NCBI GenBank assembly: GCA_034698045.1 | Contig: JAQGAU010000888.1 | Span: forward strand, 1-22,926 | DNA length: 22,926 nt | Source: Paramacrobiotus richtersi | Lineage: Eukaryota > Tardigrada > Eutardigrada > Parachela > Macrobiotidae | Direction: 5' to 3' | In this document: one piece after another, positions 10,601 through 17,898 of the stretch | How positions within the stretch are numbered: position 1 is the first letter of the stretch | How the letters are laid out: the number at the start of each line of letters is the position of its first letter | The notes under the pieces: generated by a model | What the model was told of the DNA's origin: nothing | Seen by the model: the letters and a program-made list of their open reading frames with translations, nothing else | Databases searched by the model: none | Position numbers and translations under genes: made by a program

Positions 10601-10927
10601 GGAAATCCAGAAATGAATAAGAAACATTATCAATATACAAAGTTTAATTAACTAAAAACATAAATAAATGAAAATGTGGTAAAGAAAAAGGAAGTGACAA
10701 TTATTGTTACATGGTATGTCATGTTCCTGTTAAAAACGGGTGTGGTGGTGTTTTTTGTTAGGGCTTTATTCGAGCGTATAATTGTGATGAAATTCCCCGC
10801 GAAAAAGATGAAGACCTTTTTCAAGCGCTACTTGGAGTACGAAGAACAATGTGGGAATGCCGCCACGGTCGAGCATGTCAAAGAGGAAGCGCAGCGATGG
10901 GTGCAAGAACATTCTGAGCCAAGTTAA
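1323..10927 (+). CDS. PDCD11: RRP5/PDCD11 homologue, pre-rRNA processing scaffold (14 exons)
   Basis: RRP5 is a nucleolar RNA-binding scaffold of the small-subunit processome, needed for 18S cleavages and, in yeast, for ITS1 processing. Exons, all GT-AG: 1323-1655, 1829-2002, 2727-3251, 4070-4595, 5500-5927, 6797-7285, 7715-8198, 8275-8444, 8809-8868, 8957-9141, 9466-9634, 9814-9967, 10301-10469, 10762-10927. Phases agree at every join, giving about 1,343 residues. Order: basic N-terminus with FPRGG and RRIHKKF, as in PDCD11; about nine S1 units; an acidic linker beginning PKFTWDEDEE; and a HAT array beginning DDFERLVLMTPND and ending KKMKTFFKRYLEYEEQ. The HAT part matches human PDCD11 almost block for block. 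Human and yeast proteins are about 1,870 and 1,730 residues, so this one lacks several central or late S1 units. ATG 1323 has an in-frame stop 15 nt upstream. No canonical AATAAA was seen just after the stop. The exon 7/8 join is ambiguous. Confidence 0.92.
1829..7285 (+). CDS. PDCD11: RRP5 S1 array: exons 2-6, about eight S1 units
   Basis: Exons 2-6 encode residues 112-825 and the bulk of the RNA-binding S1 (OB-fold) repeats. Unit openings recognised: VPGMVLLGRIKEF (exon 2), HLFNGTVLPAAISSVEEHGY (exon 3), LLPGAIVDVVVEKV (exons 3/4), LYEGCVIKQAKVL and VKVGQVLECKVRS (exon 4), DPGKVFAGVISRIRDTG (exon 5), GLGTLVQCRVNKVTPTG and IGRETVATVNNVKNYG (exon 6). Most end in the S1-type strand ...LSLR or ...LVLTHKK. 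Introns 3 and 4 both interrupt an S1 repeat at the conserved Gly-Phe (VQ|GF and QG|F). The exon 5 donor, GTTGGT at 5928, is weak but phase-correct. Confidence 0.88.
3252..4069 (+). other. RRP5 intron 3, with an AT-rich low-complexity tract
   Basis: The 818-nt intron runs from GTAAAT to CTGCGGTAG. Positions about 3325-3425 are almost pure A/T (runs of T and TATA). No coding or RNA element was recognised in the rest. Confidence 0.7.
4596..5499 (+). other. RRP5 intron 4
   Basis: The 904-nt intron runs from GTATGA to GTTAACAG. It contains a weak tRNA-like stretch at 4701-4760 (see findings) and a small inverted repeat AACGATAT/ATATCGTT at 5360-5383. Nothing else could be assigned. Confidence 0.7.
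6116..6209 (+). repeat. Intronic duplicated element, copy 1
   Basis: It shares an ordered series of identical blocks with copy 2 at 6443-6539: GAGCCATT, CTACG, GCACTTC, ATG..AAA, GCAGTGC, TGTCA, AAGG and ACAGG. GCACT (6141-6145) and AGTGC (6167-6171) can pair as a hairpin. It lies in intron 5 of the RRP5 gene, sense strand shown. It may be a structured RNA or a transposon relic. Confidence 0.6.
6443..6539 (+). repeat. Intronic duplicated element, copy 2
   Basis: This is a diverged copy of 6116-6209, about 325 bp downstream in the same intron. The central hairpin is stronger here: GGCACT (6466-6471) pairs with AGTGCC (6493-6498), and TCCAT (6472-6476) with ATGGA (6482-6486). It ends with CTATAAAAGACAGG, which could be read as a box H-like plus ACA-like tail. 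Confidence 0.6.
7715..8444 (+). CDS. PDCD11: RRP5 exons 7-8: last S1-like unit and acidic linker, with a very short intron
   Basis: Exon 7 opens after CTGTAG at 7714 with a charged linker and a degenerate S1 unit (YGDIVSGKIIAVEKTRLKL ... NQIITARVIG). It matches the human unit reading GDMVTGTVKSI ... VGKTVTARVIG. Exon 8 carries PKFTWDEDEEAAEEDSG, equivalent to the human FAWNV...DSEEDE linker. The frame shifts between the two, so a short intron must lie between about 8199 and 8303. Options that keep the frame are GTAGGG 8199 to TTTTAG 8274 (76 nt) or GTGCGG 8249 to TTGCAG 8303 (55 nt). Exon 8 ends at 8444 before GTAACT, phase 0. Confidence 0.75.
8809..10927 (+). CDS. PDCD11: RRP5 exons 9-14: HAT (TPR-like) repeat C-terminus
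   Basis: Six exons (8809-8868, 8957-9141, 9466-9634, 9814-9967, 10301-10469, 10762-10927) encode a basic hinge (RKRKKLTRSEERR) and about 265 residues of helical HAT repeats. Recognisable blocks are AWIRFMAFHLEKRQIPEA, FNVWIALLNLENLHGTKDSL, EAEAVYKKMTNRF, RAKTMFENLISNYPRR and PAKKMKTFFKRYLEYEEQ. All have direct counterparts in human PDCD11. In yeast the C-terminal half acts with the 18S-directed cleavages, and the intact array here implies that role is kept. Exon joins are phase 0, 2, 0, 1 and 2 in order. The stop TAA is at 10925-10927. Confidence 0.92.
9321..9382 (+). repeat. AT-rich 25-bp direct repeat in RRP5 intron 10
   Basis: The 25 bases at 9321-9345 recur exactly at 9358-9382. Both copies are A/T-rich, so slippage or low complexity may explain them. 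The pair lies just upstream of the acceptor at 9465. Confidence 0.7.
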
Positions 10928-11136
10928 TCCGCAAGATCCTGGATGGTGCTGTTTAACTTGTTCTTGGCCGTGTACGTTAAACTTTCAAAGTACAGTTTTG
11001 CTGATTTGTATGGAACGTTAAAACAGTTGGATTCCTTGTCGGAAGTACGAATTTTTTGAGCGCGGAAGCGGCTGAATTGAATCGAAGGAATAGTAAAATT
11101 GTCATGATGTTTGCCGGAGGTAAACAACCAGACCGT
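10924..11136 (-). CDS. Possible convergent terminal exon, unknown protein
   Basis: A minus-strand frame is open from about 11136 down to a TAA at 10926-10924. It has no ATG, so it could only be a 3' exon. The peptide is not low-complexity (FSRFRAQKIRTSDKESNCFN ... YFESLTYTAKNKLNSTIQDL) and many codons end in C. It was not recognised. Its stop shares the TTAA at 10924-10927 with the RRP5 stop on the other strand, so the two coding regions would overlap tail to tail. The only acceptor preserving the frame is a weak AG near 11137-11138, and no upstream exon was found. It may be a chance ORF or relic. Confidence 0.25.
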   Translation of the reverse strand, partial: TVWLFTSGKHHDNFTIPSIQFSRFRAQKIRTSDKESNCFNVPYKSAKLYFESLTYTAKNKLNSTIQDLAD

Positions 11137-11300
11137 ACGCTATTTTTCTGCGGTTGGGTATGAAAAATTTTTGTAATGATAATTGGGATTGAAGTGCAAA
11201 TCACCGCGCATTATCGTTTTCCGAGTAATCAAGCGAGCGTTTCTTAAGTTTAAAACGAAAGACCGGCTCCTGTTACGGCTGGTACCCAGGCTGGGAACTC

Positions 11301-11308
11301 TGACGTCA
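11301..11308 (+). promoter_or_regulatory. Perfect CRE/ATF palindrome TGACGTCA
   Basis: This is an exact match to the cAMP-response-element core, about 570 bp upstream of the gene at 11873. A perfect 8-mer is expected by chance about once per 65 kb, so it is suggestive but not proof. Another copy at 4508-4515 lies inside an RRP5 coding exon and is probably fortuitous. Confidence 0.3.
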
Positions 11309-11837
11309 CACCCGACGGATCGGACCGGTCAACCGCGCTCGCTTGTTTCAAGGGCGAACGAAGAGAGACCTTCACTAGTAAATTTAGTACACATGTTACA
11401 CAACGAACGTCTGACAAGTTACCCTCAGTGCGAGAGAAACGCATTGTGTTCTTTATCGATCACAACATTATGTGGGCGTGTAGATAAAAGAGTCCGCTGA
11501 TATATTATCGTATTTTGATAGCTCTCAAGGTGTTGTACTGGGGAATAGTTTATAACCGGCCAAATATTGCGTTATATACGAGCCGGTGATAGCAGTGAAT
11601 CTTGTACGTGCTGTGCGGAGTTCATAGCGCATAATGTAATTCTACAGGGTCTTTGGAAAGGTTTGCTTGGCTCTTGATTGTTTGGCTCATATCCGCGGTC
11701 AGTTTACATTACGCTTTTGAGGGGAAATTCTTCAGTATTTTGATAAACGTGTACAGTGCTTTTGTATGCCTCTGCTTGACACATCTACTGAAGGACTAAA
11801 CAGTACAACAGTCCAACACGCATGAGAGCGGTCTGGC

Positions 11838-11845
11838 TATAAAAA
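11838..11845 (+). promoter_or_regulatory. Possible TATA box
   Basis: TATAAAAA lies 28-35 nt before the ATG at 11873. If used, the transcription start would fall only a few bases from the start codon, giving a very short 5' UTR. Confidence 0.3.
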
Positions 11846-11872
11846 GTTCATTTTTTACGAGAATATCATACA

Positions 11873-14800
11873 ATGACCTTGCCAGGTGTGGTGGTTGTTA
11901 CGTTTGCTGTTGCTCTTGTGGAATCTTCTCCCATCCCATTCAGCAGCACGGAGGGCGAAATCATTTGTGACGAAAATGGCGTTTCACAAGTGCGGCAAAG
12001 CGCCATTACGGAAGGGTATTTTTGTTGTTCCAATGACGATGTACCCGCCTGGCTCCGGGATGGGACGAGCGGATCACAGTTCATGAATTCGTCCACCGTG
12101 CAAAGGTCACCCCATTCCAGGAACAACGATATCGATCCTCTTTGGACGACATGCGAGAAAGACCGACAGGGGAATCAGAAGGGTACATTGCGATTTTCCC
12201 AATCGAATACTAAGGACGGAATGATGGTACTTATGTATGATTCTCTCGTGTACTTACTGTAGTGCTATGACTGCAGATCATGATGTAGATTTGTTGTGCA
12301 GTACATATTATATGTGTAATGGAGTTAGGGCACTGTTAGGATAGATAACTTACAAGCAAACACCGCCACGTGTCAGTTTTGTAAACATATTCCACCTGTA
12401 TAAATAAAATATGCACATCGGAAGAATTTTTTATTTTAATACCAGTGCAAAAGGTGACGAGTTATGAATTTTCGAGGATCAGCGAGATTACGATCTTGAT
12501 CCGATACTGCCCACCTTTTCACTTTCGAAAGCATTGTATGGGTGTTCTGGATGTCCCGATGCAGCGGACCTCGCTTGCCGCAAAACCTTCAGCTTAACCA
12601 GAGTTTAACCTTAACGTTATGTGCAGTCCACAATTAAACTGCAAAAAAGTTTACGCCAAAATGATCCGATAGAGATTATTTGACGACAAGTTTGTATACT
12701 GTGTTTTCATATTTGAAATATTTAGGCAAATTAATTTTCTAAGCCAGTACAGTATTTTTCCAAATCTTTTATTGTATGGAAAGGTTTCATATACTATACT
12801 GGCTTAGAAAATTAAAAGTAAAATATATTTAATAAATGCACAATGAATTTAATAAATTGCAGGGCATTGCCATAATTTATGTTGATATTTATGTTAGTAT
12901 TTATGTTAGTATTTTGATACAGTTTCACTCGTATTAATATTCCCATTATGGTCCTGTATAAACTATGTACACACGGCTGTTAGTTTCTTTTCTGATTGGC
13001 AGGAACAGAAATGCGCCAAAGTTAATATCCAACAGAAACCAGGATGGAATATGACGTGTCACGATACATCAACCGGAGCGTACACTGGGACAATCCACAT
13101 TGTGCCAGATCATATTATGTCAGACGAAATCGTGCCGCATATGGAAACCGCAGTGACGGAAGATTCCAGTCGAAATACGCACGGCACTTCGAATGCAGAA
13201 CCGGATAAAGCCGCTGACGATCAAAATATTGCTCCGGCGACGGAGGAGATTTCTGAGCAGACGGAAGTTAATATTACTTCATGTGAGTCCGCACTGTGCC
13301 GTATACAAATGTTTTAGAAAACTGTAAGGTATAATTTGCTGTTAGTAAATATTATGGGAAAGTGATGAATCAGACGGAACCCAAAAACCGTAAAAAGGAG
13401 CGGACAAACGACAGATTCGAAAGAAATGTAATCAACAAAAAACTTATAAAAACAGGCCAAGAAGTTGTGTCGAACATTAACCAAAGAACTAACAAATTTG
13501 TTCACAAAATTATTCACTGTCCGTAATCTTCCGTAGTGCAAAAATACCATTGTCAGGTCGTCCGCACATTTCCAATAACATATTGGGCTCAGTCTGATAT
13601 TTTTACGAGTATGTTTTTTCGTGTCCCTTATTTGTTAGCAATGTGCACCTGATTGTTTATCTGCTAAATGCCGGGTTATGTTATCAATTATATATACCTA
13701 CAACACAATTTCTTGGTTTATCTACAGTCAGCAGACCGGAAGAACCGAAAGCCAAAAACTTTACTGAATGGACAACGGCGTCCGAGTGCGTCAATGGTCA
13801 GCGGGAAAGACTGGAAATTTTTCTTGATGCTACGCAGTGTGATCATGGACCAATTATAAGAAAAACGTTTGAAACTTGCGGAAACAATACTGGAAACCAA
13901 GGTATTCAAGCATTTATATTAAAGTTAACATTAATACAGCATGCTACACTTACTATAGTAGTTAAGTTTGAATGTTATTTTGTGTCAGCTGCGTAGTCTG
14001 GGCCATTTTTCCATTAGACTAATAAGTTAAAAATAGCAAATGTATTTAAATATTTCAGCATTTCAGTGTTTGTTATTAAAAAATATTTCTTTGTTTGTTT
14101 ACTAGTGTACTAACGTATACCATGTGTCACTAACGAATACCGCATAAGCGGTATGCTTGGTCACGATTGTGTCACTTTGACTGTATTAATTGTAGTAATT
14201 ACATATACGTACCGCTACTTTAAAAAAATAACTTTCTCGAAAACTTGCCTTTAGAGAGGTATCAGTCACATTACAGTAGCTAACGTATGGAACAGCGTAA
14301 AACGTATGTTTAAAATAATTGCAATACGCAAACATCTCGAGCGAATGACTGAATATAATTGTTCGGAATAAAATATTATTACTAGTATTATTATTATTAT
14401 TATTATTACTTCACAAGAGCAGACAACCCGTTAGGGACTCCAAGTCTGGTCGAACAACAAAAAATGTAGGATAGCGTAGTTATGACAGATCAACAGTTCT
14501 GAGCATGAACTTAAACACGGAAACAGATCCAGATCCCCAAATGGGATTTTATGGTACCTGCACTGATCAAATGGAAGTCTACGGCAACAATTCAGACAAA
14601 AAAACCGAAATATGTATTAATACACCTAACCAACCGAAACTGTGGTCTGTATTTGTATATGTCTTGCAATTATTTTGTTGCAGTGGCGAAAGATGCTGCC
14701 GTTGGATCTGTTTCTCTGAAAATGGCTCTGGTAATCTGCCTCTGCTGCTTCACCATGTTGGCATGTTTCTACATGGGCACAAAATGGGCCCATGTACGAA

Positions 14801-14913
14801 GTTGGTACGAGAGGAGACGCGCACATCCGGGACATGTGAACAACAATATGGAGAACGGGGCTCTGACCGGTGAAGAAGCAGAAGAGGAATCTATGGAAGG
14901 TCCTGGTACGTGA
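11873..14913 (+). CDS. Type I single-pass membrane protein with weak TSP1-like motif (4 exons)
   Basis: Exons are 11873-12226, 13003-13282, 13728-13901 and 14684-14913, joined in phases 0, 1 and 1. They give 345 residues ending GPGT-TGA. Residues 1-19 form a signal peptide (MTLPGVVVVTFAVALVESS). The ectodomain (to about 279) is Cys-poor and acidic in the middle. Exon 3 reads FTEWTTASECVNGQRERLEI and then has Cys at spacings resembling a degenerate thrombospondin type 1 repeat (W..C..G.R.R....C....C). One transmembrane helix lies at about 280-302 (SLKMALVICLCCFTMLACFY). A 43-residue tail follows: basic WYERRR, then acidic EEAEEES. The protein was not recognised as a known family. AATAAA at 15187 could end the transcript. 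Function unknown; a surface receptor or adhesion protein is an inference from topology and neighbours. Confidence 0.7.
12731..12815. repeat. Near-perfect 25-bp inverted repeat with 35-nt loop
   Basis: The left arm 12731-12755 and right arm 12791-12815 are complementary at 24 of 25 positions. The loop is 12756-12790, with a further TTTCC/GGAAA possibility inside it. The core TTCTAAGCCAGTA pairs with the CTGGCTTAGAA side. Its size, about 85 nt, fits either a pre-miRNA-like hairpin or a small palindromic MITE. Confidence 0.8.
12875..12910 (+). repeat. Three 12-bp tandem units ATTTATGTTAGT
   Basis: Units at 12875-12886 (ATTTATGTTGAT), 12887-12898 and 12899-12910 (both ATTTATGTTAGT) form a minisatellite-like run in intron 1. 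Confidence 0.8.
13902..14683 (+). other. Intron 3 of the membrane-protein gene
   Basis: The 782-nt intron runs from GTATTC to TTTGTTGCAG. It is AT-rich and includes an ATT trinucleotide microsatellite at 14386-14408. An overlapping frame open from 14505 runs across the acceptor and into exon 4 but loses the transmembrane frame, so it is treated as a shadow. Confidence 0.65.
14386..14408 (+). repeat. ATT trinucleotide microsatellite
   Basis: About seven to eight uninterrupted ATT units inside intron 3. Confidence 0.9.
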
Positions 14914-15186
14914 CGTGACCTATACATTCGTGGCATATGGGAGGAAATGTTTGCGCATCGATAACTCTTCATATCAAGGATTGTTGCTGCCTCTTAAACC
15001 TGTAAATACTCTGCTTAGAAGCTCATCGGGAATATCATTAGTGATTACTGCATATTTCAGTTTAATTGCCATGTCATTCGTTCGTTTGTTATGTTTCCGG
15101 TGTTGTGTTAACCGGCTAAAACTCCAGATTATGTCTTTGTTTATTCTTTGTTTTGTTCTGCTTAGAGCGGCTGCAGTGTCAATAAC

Positions 15187-15192
15187 AATAAA
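15187..15192 (+). terminator. AATAAA polyadenylation signal
   Basis: Canonical hexamer about 275 nt after the TGA at 14911-14913, the best candidate end for the plus-strand membrane-protein transcript. Confidence 0.45.
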
Positions 15193-15222
15193 AAATAATC
15201 AAAAGTTTATACGTTGTTTGCG

Positions 15223-15287
15223 TCTGATACATCTGATACATCTGATACATGTCAACCTTCCTTATGTTGCTAGGTTGACATAAGGAA
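15223..15287. repeat. TCTGATACA tandem repeat followed by interleaved inverted repeats
   Basis: Three TCTGATACA units lie at 15223-15249. Then GTCAACC (15251-15257) is complementary to GGTTGAC (15273-15279), and TTCCTTATGT (15258-15267) is complementary to ACATAAGGAA (15278-15287). The two stems interleave (5' arms side by side, 3' arms overlapping by two bases), a pseudoknot-like layout. Confidence 0.75.
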
Positions 15288-16678
15288 AACATATAGTTTG
15301 CAGAATCGCGAGAATCGTATATATTACAGTACCTTATGCGGGAACAATATCGATCGGCGATTTCATGTAAAAACAATAGCTGGGAGAATTATCCTGAACG
15401 GTATCCAGCGATTATTCTTTCAAACACAGAAATACAAACTCCATGCTAGGCAAAATTATGCTATTACCGATAAATATTAATATTGCAAACGGTGTAAAAA
15501 TGTGATAATTAGACGGCAGCAAGAAATTACATATACAGCGACTACGGTAAGTACTGTACTTTGTGAATACAAATAAGCATATACGCACAATAATACCTGA
15601 AACAGTTCCTGACCCAGGAATGGTGCAACAGAGGATGAGCAGGTACCGATAATAGTCATGATACCACAATACCTGGTTCTTATTCAACTTTGCATTTTTA
15701 GTAAAATGTTCGGTGAAGGCCATGCGCACACTCTTTCACACGCACCTTGTCTATGCACACACCATTTCGCATCATTTGACTATGCACAATATCTTTACGG
15801 TAAATTTTTTACAGGGATTCTGTAAGTTATGAATTATGTTTTGGATGGACAAAAAATTGTAGCCAAGGTATTTTCGTACGTACTAATCAAAAGAAAAGAC
15901 TTTTGCACGTATTTCAGCCTTTTGTTACGCAGTTAAATATGTGTAAAATATGTCAATAATAAATGCTAACTAAATCTAAGATCTATACTCAAAGTTTTAT
16001 ATAAGTAGTAGAGCCATACAAACAATTTAGTCCATCCGAAAGTTGATTCTATATTCTACAAAATCCGTGCGAAAAAATTAAATAATTATGATAAATTACG
16101 GATGTATCCGAGGTACATACTGAATCTATCCCACGTGGAGCCAGGATTAACCATGGATGGCTGTCAGAAGATGTACGCGATTTTCTTCTTTTCGATTCCA
16201 TTATTGTTTTGCAAAACTGGATGAACAGTTTAAAGCCCAAATAAAAATTACATATTTATCAGGCCATCGATGTTATGTATGTAGTTGCTAGTAACCGGTG
16301 AAACTAATTTCACAGTTTGTCTGTGTGTCGACAATTGCATTCCGCGCGTAGGTATAACCATTAAATATTATTAAATATGTTTAGGTGAAACTGACAAGTT
16401 AGTCCCTCCGGTACTAACTTCGTCTAGTGGGCAGTGTTCCGAACAAATCTCGTGCATATAATTATGTAAGTAGTCTAGGGGATGAAACTACATTCAATCA
16501 AATTTTGAAACGAATTCATTCGGTACAGTATTACTGAAACAACACGACGCCAGAGTTCACAGTCCGCAACAGATCATTGTTTCTAAGAAATAATACGATC
16601 AAGCACGACCCAGAAGACCGGGAATAATCGTCCATCAAGATCTCAATCAACATCTCACGGTAACCCTGGTGTCACCTG

Positions 16679-17179
16679 TTATAGTTGTATTACACTAACA
16701 TTCCAAGAAGCGGAACACTGGACGAAATCCTTGCCGATACATTTGTACACTCCAGCATCATCTTCGGTCAGCAGCGAGACCTGTTTGCGGTACACCGTGG
16801 TGTTAACATATAATCCTCTTTTAAACTGTAGTTTTATCTGCTGATTCTTCTCCGGTTCCATTTCGCAGATGAATCGCTGTGGTTCGTCTGTATAGTAGCA
16901 CGCCGATCCTTGGATCAGTTTTCTCGGGATGATTTCGAATCCTTTCGGATTGCTTAGACTGATTTCATACCATTCGCTTCCGGAAAAATGTATCAGATGA
17001 TCGTCATATGTGCAGCGGAAATCAAGAAACGATGGATGGGTTTCGTACTGCTGTAGCAGGGGTACATCGACAGTGCAGGTGCAATCTTTAAAGGAACTCC
17101 CGACAGCGTTAGCGTCCACAAATAAAACACAGTGAGCTATGAGAATCAATGCCCCAACGAACTTAACTGGACGATCCAT
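16679..17179 (-). CDS. Secreted single-Ig-domain protein
   Basis: An uninterrupted 166-residue ORF with an ATG at 17179 and an in-frame TAA 12 nt upstream. Residues 1-25 are a signal peptide (KFVGALILIAHCVLFVDANA). The mature part carries the Ig F-strand signature D-A-G-V-Y-K-C at 141-147. Cys56 and Trp70 are candidates for the B-strand Cys and C-strand Trp. The Cys56-Cys147 distance of 91 residues is long for a V-set domain. Additional cysteines (33, 35, 94, 105, 155) imply extra disulfides. NTT (126) and NVS (160) are possible glycosylation sites. No transmembrane segment or GPI-type tail is seen, so it should be secreted. It lies on the same strand as the two Sema-PSI genes and could act as a soluble partner, but that is inference. 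The exact family was not recognised. Confidence 0.75.
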   Translation of the reverse strand: MDRPVKFVGALILIAHCVLFVDANAVGSSFKDCTCTVDVPLLQQYETHPSFLDFRCTYDDHLIHFSGSEWYEISLSNPKGFEIIPRKLIQGSACYYTDEPQRFICEMEPEKNQQIKLQFKRGLYVNTTVYRKQVSLLTEDDAGVYKCIGKDFVQCSASWNVSVIQL

Positions 17180-17898
17180 GAATTCTAAGTTTTAGGAAGA
17201 TAACAGATAATCTTCGAAATCTAAGTGAGAGAAAAAAGATGCGTTTGCTAATATTCATGAAATAGTAAGCAATAGTAAGCTGAAATCAAATACAGCTGCA
17301 AGAAGTTCTACCACGTTTCAAGACCCTTCCGGGGTGGGTGGTGCCACATTTCTCTGCGAAGCACTGGCGAACGATTTTATCTAGCGCAACTTATGATCCA
17401 CATGCCGATAGTAACATGGTGTTGCTAATTTTACATCTGTATGTTATTATGTTCTCACGCTCCCGTTTACTCTCTATGCTCGTAATTATTGCATCATCGC
17501 TTGCTTATTAATTCATCAGTCATAACACTCATATGTCACGTAAAGCATCAAGATATTTGAAACATGTGTGCGTCTTAAACTGAGCTTTGTTGCTTCCTTG
17601 CATCTCTTGGACAGTGACCGGTATACGCTGTTTATTAGCCGTTTGATAAACGTGGACGTTTGTGATTTATGGGAAAGCACGGAATATTATACAAGGAAGC
17701 CGACAGCATGTACAAAATCAGCAAAACAGTAGCGTCTGCACTCTGCAGTAAACATGTACATGTACGTTTCGACAACTTTAAAACATAAGAATTGTAAAAC
17801 TGTAAAACAATAGACATGTAAGTTTGTAGAATGGAAGACTAAGAATAGCGAAACAAACTGGGAAACAATTCAAGCAAAGATACTGCCGTACTCAAGTA
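17180..17898. promoter_or_regulatory. Intergenic region: promoter of the Ig-protein gene and 3' end of the Sema-PSI gene
   Basis: About 0.7 kb without a supported gene. A perfect tandem of AATAGTAAGC lies at 17261-17280. On the minus strand AATAAA occurs at 17636-17631, about 260 nt after the Sema-PSI stop, and is a plausible polyadenylation signal for it. Confidence 0.5.

Larger units (their letters stand above)
10928..11872. promoter_or_regulatory. Intergenic region and upstream region of the type I membrane protein gene
   Basis: About 0.95 kb lies between the RRP5 stop and the next start. It holds a perfect CRE-type palindrome TGACGTCA at 11301-11308 and a TATA-like TATAAAAA at 11838-11845, about 28-35 bp before the ATG at 11873. 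A plus-strand ORF at 11183-11500 has no recognisable features. The RRP5 3' UTR must also be here. Confidence 0.4.
12227..13002 (+). other. Intron 1 of the membrane-protein gene, with hairpin, tandem repeat and internal AATAAA
   Basis: The 776-nt intron runs from GTACTT to TTGGCAG. The exon 1 frame reads through to a stop at 12260-12262, and AATAAA follows at 12403-12408, so premature polyadenylation is possible. It also contains the long inverted repeat at 12731-12815 and a 12-bp tandem repeat at 12875-12910. Confidence 0.6.
14914..16678. other. Intergenic region between the membrane-protein gene and the Ig-protein gene (3' to 3')
   Basis: The region is AT-rich, with a polyadenylation signal at 15187, a short tandem repeat at 15223-15249 and interleaved inverted repeats at 15251-15287. 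ORFs here (for example 14870-15283 plus, 15412-15729 minus, 16049-16240 minus) show no recognisable domain and were not called. Confidence 0.6.

Noticed and set aside
11183-11500. 105-residue plus-strand ORF in the intergenic region
   Set aside because: No signal peptide, domain or plausible splice context was found, and the composition does not resemble the neighbouring coding exons.
14505-14873. Alternative frame across the TM exon of the membrane-protein gene
   Set aside because: The frame that continues from the acceptor at 14683 in phase encodes a clear TM helix and tail. This frame does not, and it runs through intron sequence.
16049-16240. 63-residue minus-strand ORF
   Set aside because: Short, AT-rich context, no recognisable feature, and not linked by splice sites to the Ig-protein gene.
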